Of a DNA stretch of 15,626 nt, positions 1 to 10,600 are shown one piece after another. The translations under genes were made by a program, and so were the position numbers. The notes below the pieces were generated by a model. That model was given only the letters and a program-made list of their open reading frames with translations. It searched no databases and had not been told where the DNA came from. This DNA comes from Polycyclovorans sp002706265 (GTDB lineage: Bacteria > Pseudomonadota > Gammaproteobacteria > Nevskiales > Nevskiaceae): positions 1 through 15,626 of the forward strand of contig CAXBBM010000022.1 in NCBI GenBank assembly GCA_963973915.1. The letters run 5' to 3'. Numbering within the stretch: the first letter of the stretch is position 1; every line of letters starts with the position of its first letter.

Positions 1-55
1 CAATCGTTCCAACGTTCACGTGCGGCTTCGTACGCTCAAACTTTTCCTTTGCCAT
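1..55 (-). CDS. tufA: Elongation factor Tu, N-terminal fragment (3' end outside window)
   Basis: The reverse strand from the ATG at 53-55 encodes MAKEKFERTKPHVNVGTI, the canonical bacterial EF-Tu N-terminus. Only about 18 codons are inside the window; the reading frame is open to the edge. EF-Tu is the cytosolic GTPase that delivers aminoacyl-tRNA to the ribosomal A site. An AGGA ribosome-binding sequence lies about 9 nt upstream of the ATG. The gene follows fusA by 45 nt with no terminator-like hairpin and T-run between them, so it should be the last gene of the rpsL-rpsG-fusA-tuf (str) operon. The GTP-binding motifs lie outside the window, so nothing can be said about gene integrity. Confidence 0.95.
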   Translation of the reverse strand, partial: MAKEKFERTKPHVNVGTI

Positions 56-100
56 TGTTCTAATTCCTGTTTAAGAGATGGAGAGTGCCCGGTAGGCGCC

Positions 101-2197
101 TTAAGAGCCTTTCTTGGCCAGACCGGCGGCAATGTTCGCCGGGGCCTCTTCGTACTTCTTGAATTCCATGCTGTAGGTGGCACGACCCTGGCTCATCGAG
201 CGCAGCGTGGTCGAGTAGCCAAACATTTCGGACAGCGGCACTTCAGCCTTGAGGACCTTGACACCCATGTTGTCGTCCATGCCCAGGATGATGCCGCGGC
301 GACGGTTGAGGTCGCCCATCACATCGCCCATGTAGTCTTCCGGCGTCTCGACTTCGACGGCCATGATGGGTTCCAGCAGCACTGGCTTGGCCTTGGTGGC
401 GCCTTCCTTGAACCCCATGGAGCCGGCGATCTTGAACGCCATTTCGTTGGAGTCGACGTCGTGGTACGAACCGTCGAAGCAGGTCACCTTGATGTCGACC
501 ATGGGGTACCCGGCAATCACACCGGTCTTCATGGCTTCTTCAACACCCTTGCCCACCGCGGGCACGTATTCCTTGGGAATGACGCCGCCGATGATGGCGT
601 TGACGAATTCAAAGCCCTTGCCGGTCTCATTGGGCTCAATGCGCAACCAGCAATGGCCATATTGACCACGACCACCGGACTGGCGCACAAACTTGCCTTC
701 CTGCTCGACCTTGACCCGAATCGTTTCACGGTAGGCCACCTGCGGCGGCCCGATGTTGGCCTCGACCTTGAACTCGCGCTTCATGCGATCGACGAGAATC
801 TCGAGGTGCAGCTCACCCATACCGGCGATGATGGTCTGGCCGGACTCTTCGTCCGTGAACACGCGGAACGAGGGATCTTCCTGCGCCAGCTTGTTCAGGG
901 CAATGCCCATCTTTTCCTGGTCGACCTTGGTCTTGGGCTCCACGGCCTGTGAAATCACCGGCTCCGGGAATTCCATACGCTCGAGGATCACCGGCTTGTC
1001 GGTCGATGCCAGCGTGGTGCCGGTGTAGACATCCTTGAGGCCGACGCAGCAGGCGATGTCGCCGGCGCGCACTTCCTTGATCTCTTCCCGGTTGTTGGCG
1101 TGCATCTGCAACAGACGGCCGATGCGCTCGTTCTTGCCGGTACGCGAGTTGTAGACGCTGTCGCCGGTCTTGAGCACGCCGGAGTACACGCGGATGAAGG
1201 TCAACTGCCCGACGAAGGGGTCGGTCATGATCTTGAAGCCGAGCGCCGAGAACGGCTCGTTGTCGTCGGCGTGGCGTTCGATTGGGCTGCCGTTGTCGGC
1301 ATCCTCACCCTTGATCGCCGGCACTTCGGTCGGCGCGGGGAGATATTCGATCACGGCGTCGAGCATGGCCTGCACGCCCTTGTTCTTGAACGCGCTGCCG
1401 CACAGCATCGGCACGATTTCGAGGCTGACGGTGCGCTTGCGAATCGCCAGCTTGATCTCTTCCTCGGTCAGGCTCTCGCCTTCGAGGTACTTGTTCATCA
1501 GCTCTTCGCTGGCTTCGGCCGCAGCTTCCACCATGTGCTCGTGCCACTTGGCGGCTTCGTCGGCCAGGTTGGCGGGGATCTCTTCGTAGGTGAAGGTCAC
1601 GCCCTTGTCTTCCTCGTTCCAGAAGATGGCTTTCATCTTCACGAGGTCGATCACGCCCTTGAAGCCTTCCTCGGCGCCGATCGGAATCTGGATGGGCACC
1701 GGGTTCGCCTTGAGGCGCGCCTTCATCTGTTCGTACACCTTGACGAAGTTGGCGCCGCTGCGGTCCATCTTGTTGACGAACGCGAGGCGCGGCACCTTGT
1801 ACTTGGTGGCCTGGCGCCACACGGTTTCCGACTGCGGCTGCACACCGCCCACCGCGCAGTACACCATGCAGGCGCCGTCGAGCACACGCATGGAACGCTC
1901 CACCTCGATGGTGAAGTCCACGTGCCCGGGGGTGTCGATGATGTTGATGCGGTGTTGCTCGAACTGCTTGGCCATGCCCTGCCAGAAGCAGGTGGTCGCC
2001 GCCGAGGTGATGGTGATGCCGCGTTCCTGTTCCTGCTCCATCCAGTCCATGGTGGCAGCGCCATCATGCACTTCACCAATCTTGTGGCTGATGCCGGTGT
2101 AGAACAGCACGCGCTCAGTCGTCGTGGTCTTCCCAGCGTCAATGTGAGCTGAAATGCCGATATTGCGATAACGCTCGATGGGCGTTGTGCGGGCCAC
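101..2197 (-). CDS. fusA: Elongation factor G
   Basis: A 698-residue translocation GTPase of usual EF-G length, acting on the ribosome in the cytosol. The G1 loop AHIDAGKT is at residues 17-24, the switch I region RGITITSA near 59-66, G3 DTPGH at 88-92, G4 NKMD at 142-145 and G5 SAFK at 268-271. Domain II begins near 305, domain III near 405 (GMGELHLEI at 459-467) and domain IV near 485. The domain IV tip SYHDVDS (577-583) includes the His (H579) that is post-translocation/decoding-related in the family. Domain V follows from about 610. The start is GTG (2195-2197), fixed by the canonical MARTTPIERYRNIGI N-terminus and an AAGGA ribosome-binding site 8 nt upstream. It lies 87 nt after rpsG, with a hairpin in the gap, and 45 nt before tufA. 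The sequence resembles both beta- and gammaproteobacterial EF-G. Confidence 0.98.
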   Translation of the reverse strand: MARTTPIERYRNIGISAHIDAGKTTTTERVLFYTGISHKIGEVHDGAATMDWMEQEQERGITITSAATTCFWQGMAKQFEQHRINIIDTPGHVDFTIEVERSMRVLDGACMVYCAVGGVQPQSETVWRQATKYKVPRLAFVNKMDRSGANFVKVYEQMKARLKANPVPIQIPIGAEEGFKGVIDLVKMKAIFWNEEDKGVTFTYEEIPANLADEAAKWHEHMVEAAAEASEELMNKYLEGESLTEEEIKLAIRKRTVSLEIVPMLCGSAFKNKGVQAMLDAVIEYLPAPTEVPAIKGEDADNGSPIERHADDNEPFSALGFKIMTDPFVGQLTFIRVYSGVLKTGDSVYNSRTGKNERIGRLLQMHANNREEIKEVRAGDIACCVGLKDVYTGTTLASTDKPVILERMEFPEPVISQAVEPKTKVDQEKMGIALNKLAQEDPSFRVFTDEESGQTIIAGMGELHLEILVDRMKREFKVEANIGPPQVAYRETIRVKVEQEGKFVRQSGGRGQYGHCWLRIEPNETGKGFEFVNAIIGGVIPKEYVPAVGKGVEEAMKTGVIAGYPMVDIKVTCFDGSYHDVDSNEMAFKIAGSMGFKEGATKAKPVLLEPIMAVEVETPEDYMGDVMGDLNRRRGIILGMDDNMGVKVLKAEVPLSEMFGYSTTLRSMSQGRATYSMEFKKYEEAPANIAAGLAKKGS

Positions 2198-2247
2198 GGG
2201 AAATCCTTTTGGCTTGTAACGAGTGGGAGGTTGGCAGCAGACACAGG

Positions 2248-2277
2248 CCGCCCCCGCGCCGTGAGGCGCGAGGGCGG
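2248..2277 (-). promoter_or_regulatory. GC-rich hairpin in the rpsG-fusA gap
   Basis: Arms 2248-2260 and 2265-2277 pair over 13 positions with a single mismatch (2254/2271) around a 4-nt loop. The hairpin begins about 7 nt after the rpsG stop codon on the transcribed strand. No T-run follows, so it is a poor intrinsic terminator. Possible roles are mRNA 3'-end protection/processing of rpsL-rpsG, tuning of fusA expression, or a target for S7 feedback. The structure is seen in the sequence; the role is inference. Confidence 0.6.
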
Positions 2278-2284
2278 GCGTCGA

Positions 2285-2758
2285 TTACCAGCGGAAGTGT
2301 GAGAACGCCTTGTTGGCTTCAGCCATGCGGTGCGTGTCTTCGCGCTTCTTGACGGCCGCGCCGCGCTGCTCGGAGGCATCCAGCAGCTCGGCTGCCAGAC
2401 GGCTGGTCATGCCCTGTTCGCCGCGTGCGCGGGAGGCATCGATGATCCAGCGCATTGCCAGGGTGGACTTTCGCGATGCGCGCACTTCAACCGGCACCTG
2501 GTAGGTGGCACCACCGACGCGACGTGATTTCACTTCGACGGCGGGTGCGACGTTCTCGAAGGCGCTCTTCAGCACTTCAAGCGGCTCATCGGTCTTGCGC
2601 TTGTCGGCAATGGTGTCCAGCGCGCCATACACGATCTTTTCGGCGACGGCTTTTTTGCCGTCTTCCATGATCATGTTCATGAACTTGGTGAGCAGTTCAC
2701 TTTTGAACTTGGGGTCGGGAAGGATGACGCGTTTTTCGGGTGTGCGACGACGTGACAT
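2285..2758 (-). CDS. rpsG: 30S ribosomal protein S7 (uS7)
   Basis: A 157-residue protein matching uS7 along its full length. It has the basic N-terminus MSRRRTPEKR, the block KFMNMIMEDGKKAVAE near residues 25-40, the RRVGGATYQVP segment near 79-89 and the terminal FSHFRW. It has the short C-terminus without the long extension found in E. coli K-12. S7 binds the 3' major domain of 16S rRNA and nucleates assembly of the 30S head, at the E-site/mRNA exit side. The ATG at 2756-2758 follows a GGAG ribosome-binding sequence about 10 nt upstream. Only 16 nt separate it from rpsL, so the long rpsL-rpsG spacer that carries the S7 autoregulatory site in E. coli is missing here. Confidence 0.97.
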   Translation of the reverse strand: MSRRRTPEKRVILPDPKFKSELLTKFMNMIMEDGKKAVAEKIVYGALDTIADKRKTDEPLEVLKSAFENVAPAVEVKSRRVGGATYQVPVEVRASRKSTLAMRWIIDASRARGEQGMTSRLAAELLDASEQRGAAVKKREDTHRMAEANKAFSHFRW

Positions 2759-2774
2759 GGCTTAAACGCTCCGA

Positions 2775-3179
2775 TTACTTCTTCTTGCCGGCGGCAGGCT
2801 GCGCGCCGGGCTTGGGACGCTTGGCGCCGTACTTCGAACGGCCCTGGCGACGCTTGTCGATACCCGCGCAGTCGAGCGCGCCGCGCACCGTGTGGTAGCG
2901 CACACCGGGAAGGTCTTTTACGCGACCGCCGCGAATCATGACCACCGAGTGCTCCTGCAGGTTGTGGCCTTCGCCGCCGATGTAGGAGATGACTTCGAAC
3001 CCGTTGGTCAGACGCACCTTGCACACTTTGCGCAGCGCGGAGTTCGGCTTTTTCGGCGTCGTGGTGTACACGCGGGTGCAGACGCCGCGCTTCTGCGGCG
3101 AGCCGCCAAGCGCAGGCACCTTGCTTTTTTCGACGGTGCGGAGGCGACCGTGACGCACGAGTTGGTTGATGGTTGGCAC
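2775..3179 (-). CDS. rpsL: 30S ribosomal protein S12 (uS12), with C-terminal extension
   Basis: A 134-residue uS12, about ten residues longer than the usual ~124. The decoding-centre loops are intact: TPKKPNS at 41-47 with K43, and GGRVKDLPGVRYHTVRG at 84-100 with K88 and D89 (the aspartate methylthiolated by RimO in E. coli). Lys at 43 and 88 is the streptomycin-sensitive state. The canonical end is GAKRPK (118-123); here it continues with PGAQPAAGKKK, a basic Ala/Pro tail. Residues 25-27 are GGS where E. coli has EAC. The start is GTG (3177-3179), chosen because PTINQLVR is the conserved N-terminus and no in-frame ATG lies close upstream. The ribosome-binding site is weak (GGGAAG about 10 nt upstream). 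First gene of the str operon. Confidence 0.97.
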   Translation of the reverse strand: MPTINQLVRHGRLRTVEKSKVPALGGSPQKRGVCTRVYTTTPKKPNSALRKVCKVRLTNGFEVISYIGGEGHNLQEHSVVMIRGGRVKDLPGVRYHTVRGALDCAGIDKRRQGRSKYGAKRPKPGAQPAAGKKK

Positions 3180-3200
3180 GTTCTTGATACTTCCCGGCTT

Positions 3201-3238
3201 GTCTAAAGAGAAGACGGACCCGGCACGCGGGGTCCGTC
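3201..3238 (-). terminator. Hairpin plus T-rich tail in the rpsL leader (attenuator candidate)
   Basis: A perfect 9-bp stem (3213-3221 GACGGACCC with 3230-3238 GGGTCCGTC, 8-nt loop) is followed on the minus strand by TTCTCTTT (3205-3212). It sits between the predicted str promoter and the rpsL start, within a ~69-nt leader. It has the form of an intrinsic terminator. Because it lies downstream of the promoter, it may act as an attenuator of the str operon or add a second stop for rpoBC transcripts. The T-tract is interrupted, so its efficiency is uncertain. Confidence 0.6.
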
Positions 3239-3241
3239 GGG

Positions 3242-3270
3242 AAAAAGGGCGCGCATCATACTGGCGCGCC
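3242..3270 (-). terminator. Intrinsic terminator candidate after rpoC
   Basis: Arms 3248-3254 (GGCGCGC) and 3264-3270 (GCGCGCC) form a perfect 7-bp all-GC stem with a 9-nt loop. On the minus strand it is followed by C and then five T residues (3242-3246). It lies 38 nt past the rpoC stop. The same bases contain the spacer, -10 element and discriminator of the predicted str promoter, so part of the palindrome may reflect promoter constraints rather than termination. Confidence 0.55.
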
Positions 3271-3283
3271 GCTGGTGAGTCAA
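3255..3283 (-). promoter_or_regulatory. Sigma70-type promoter for the str operon (rpsL-rpsG-fusA-tufA)
   Basis: The minus strand has -35 TTGACT (3278-3283), a 17-nt spacer and -10 TATGAT (3255-3260), each 5/6 to consensus with optimal spacing. The discriminator downstream is GCGCGCC. GC-rich discriminators are a known hallmark of promoters inhibited by ppGpp/DksA in the stringent response, which suits a ribosomal-protein operon. The predicted start is near 3248, giving a leader of about 69 nt before rpsL. The -10 lies entirely within the loop of the hairpin at 3248-3270. Confidence 0.8.
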
Positions 3284-3308
3284 ACCCTGCAGCAACAACT
3301 GCAGAGCA

Positions 3309-7568
<4,260 letters not shown>

Positions 7569-7578
7569 GATGTGTCTC

Positions 7579-7606
7579 GTGAGGAGTGAGGAGTGAGGCG
7601 TGAGGC
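7579..7606 (-). repeat. Four tandem heptamers in the rpoB-rpoC gap
   Basis: On the plus strand there are four head-to-tail 7-mers: GTGAGGA, GTGAGGA, GTGAGGC, GTGAGGC. The array occupies more than half of the 53-nt gap and lies 11 nt upstream of the rpoC start codon. The two sub-variants occur as neighbouring pairs, which suggests growth by local duplication. It lies directly beside the rpoC translation initiation region. No coding or protein-binding role is evident. Confidence 0.85.
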
Positions 7607-7621
7607 GGCAGGGCCGTCACG

Positions 7622-10600
7622 TCACGAGTTCTGCTCCAGTTCGATATTGAGCCCGATCGAGCGGATTTCCTTCACCAGCACGTTGAACGACTCTGGCATG
7701 CCGGCGTGCATGCGGTGGTCGCCATCGACGATGGACTTGTACATGCGGGTGCGGCCGGTGGTGTCGTCGGACTTCACCGTCAACATTTCCTGCAGGGTGT
7801 ACGCCGCGCCGTAGGCTTCCAGTGCCCAGACCTCCATCTCGCCGAAGCGCTGGCCGCCAAACTGCGCCTTTCCGCCCAGCGGCTGCTGGGTGACCAGCGA
7901 ATACGGGCCGGTGGATCGCGCGTGCATCTTGTCGTCGACGAGGTGGTTGAGCTTGAGCATGTACATGTAGCCGACCGTGACCTGGCGCGAGAAGTTCTCG
8001 CCGGTGCGGCCGTCCACCAGATCCACCTGGCCGCTGACCGGCAGGTCGGCCAGTTCCAGCAGCTCGCGGATTTCGGCCTCGTCGGCGCCGTCGAACACCG
8101 GCGTGGCCATGGGCACGCCGTCGATGAGGTTGCCGGCCAGGGTCAGCACTTCGGCGTCACTGAAGCTGTCGAGTTTGACCTCGCGCAGCCCGCGGCCGGA
8201 GTTGTAGACCTTTTCGAGGAAGGTGCGAATTTCGGCCACGGCGCGCTGCGACTGCAGCATGCCCTCGATCTTGCGACCCAGCCCCTTGGCGGCAAAGCCC
8301 AGGTGCACTTCCAGCAGCTGACCGATGTTCATGCGCGAGGGCACGCCCAGCGGATTCAGCACGATGTCGACCGGCGTTCCGTCGGCCATGTGCGGCATGT
8401 CTTCCACTGGCACGATCTGCGAGATCACGCCCTTGTTGCCGTGACGGCCGGCCATCTTGTCGCCCGGCTGAATACGGCGCCGCACCGCCAGATACACCTT
8501 GACCATCTTCAGCACGCCCGGAGACAGTTCGTCGCCGGCGGTGATCTTGCGTTTCTTGTCGTCGTAGCGCTTGTCGAAGAAGGTGCGCTGGTCCTTGAGC
8601 TGCTTGGCGGCCGCTTCGAGCTGACCCTGGGCCGACTCGTCGCGCAGACGAATTTCGAACCACTTGTCACGCTCGACACTGGCGAGGTAATCGGCCTCGA
8701 CCGTGGCGCCTTTCTTGAGCTTGTTGGGGCCACCATCGGCCACCTGACCTTCGAGCAGCTTGGCCAGACGGTCGTAGATGTCGTCTTCGAAGATGCGCTG
8801 CTGGTCGTTCAAGTCCTTGCGCACTTCGGCCAGCTCGGCCTCTTCGATGGACAGCGCACGCGCATCCTTGGCCACGCCGTCACGGGTGAACACGCGCACG
8901 TCGATCACGGTGCCGTCCATGCCCGCCGGCACGCGCAGCGAGGTGTCTTTCACGTCGCTGGCCTTCTCGCCGAAGATGGCACGCAGCAGCTTTTCTTCGG
9001 GGGTCAGCTGGGTTTCGCCCTTGGGCGTGACCTTGCCGCAGAGGATGTCGCCCGCCTTGACCTCGGCACCGATGTAGACGATGCCCGACTCGTCGAGCTT
9101 GCGCAGCGCGCTCTCGTTGACGTTCGGAATGTCGGCGGTGATTTCTTCGGTGCCCAGCTTGGTTTCGCGGGCAACGCAGGTCATTTCCTCGATATGGATC
9201 GTGGTCAGGCGGTCTTCTTCGACCACCCGCTCGGAGATGAGGATGGAGTCTTCGAAGTTGTAGCCGTTCCACGGCATGAAGGCGATGAGCATGTTCTGCC
9301 CCAGCGCCAGCTCGCCGAGGTCGGTGGACGGGCCGTCGGCCACGACGTCACCCCGCGCGACCACGTCACCCGGCTTCACGACCGGCTTCTGGTTGATGCA
9401 GGTGTTCTGGTTGGACCGGGTGTATTTGACCAGGCCGTAGATGTCCACGCCCGCTTCGCCGGCGACGGTTTCTTCGTCGTGCACGCGAATCACGATGCGC
9501 GAGGCATCGACCTTGTCGACCACCCCGCCGCGCTTGGCGGTGAGGGCGTTGCCGGAGTCGACCGCGACGCGCTTTTCCATCCCGGTGCCGATCAGCGGCT
9601 TTTCGGTTTTCAGCGTCGGCACCGCCTGACGCTGCATGTTCGAGCCCATGAGTGCGCGGTTGGCGTCATCGTGCTCGAGGAACGGAATCAGCGCCGCCGC
9701 CACGGACACGATCTGGCGCGGCGACACGTCCATGTACTGGACCTTGTCGGGCGACATCATGGTGAACTCGTTCTGGAAACGCACGGCCACCAGCTCGGCG
9801 ACGAATTGCTTCTGGTCGTTGAGCTCGGAGTTGGCCTGGGCGATCACATAACGGCCTTCTTCAATCGCCGACAGGTATTCCACTTCCTCGGTGACCTTGC
9901 CATCGACGACCTTGCGATACGCGGTCTCAAGAAAGCCGTAATCGTTGGTGCGCGCATAGCAGGCCAGCGAGTTGATCAGGCCGATGTTCGGGCCTTCCGG
10001 CGTTTCAATCGGGCAGACGCGGCCGTAGTGCGTGGGGTGCACGTCGCGCACTTCGAAGCCGGCACGCTCACGGGTCAGACCGCCCGGCCCAAGGGCCGAC
10101 ACGCGGCGCTTGTGGGTGATCTCGGAGAGCGGGTTGTTCTGGTCCATGAACTGCGACAACTGGCTGGAGCCGAAGAATTCCTTGATCGCGGCGGCCACCG
10201 GCTTGGCGTTGATCAGGTCCTGCGGAAACAGGTTGTCGGCTTCGGCCAGCGCCAGACGTTCACGCACGGCGCGCTCGACGCGCACCAGGCCGGTGCGGAA
10301 CACGTTTTCGGTCATCTCACCGACCGCACGGATGCGGCGGTTGCCGAGGTGGTCGATGTCGTCGGTCTGCTGCTCGCCGTTACGGATGGCGATGATTTCG
10401 CGAATCACTTCGACGATGTCGGAATGGTCCGGCCCGTAGGTGGCGAACAGCTTTTTGCTGAAGTCGTCACTGAACTGGCTGAACAGCTTGCCGTCGTACA
10501 CCACCGACGGGCCTTCCACGTCTTCACGGCGCAGGCGGCGGTTGAATTTCATGCGGCCCACGGCCGACAGGTCGTACTTGTCGGGGCTGGCGAACAGGGT

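Noticed and set aside
3287..3304. Small hairpin CTGCAG/CTGCAG right after the rpoC stop
   Set aside because: Only 6 bp, no T-run, and both arms are the same self-palindromic hexamer; likely chance.
7579..7606. CRISPR-like repeat array
   Set aside because: Units are 7 nt and contiguous without spacers; it is a simple tandem repeat.
10080..10180. Possible rifampicin-resistance substitutions in RpoB, and streptomycin-resistance substitutions in S12
   Set aside because: All the usual positions read as wild type (RpoB Q540, D543, H553, R556, S558; S12 K43, K88).
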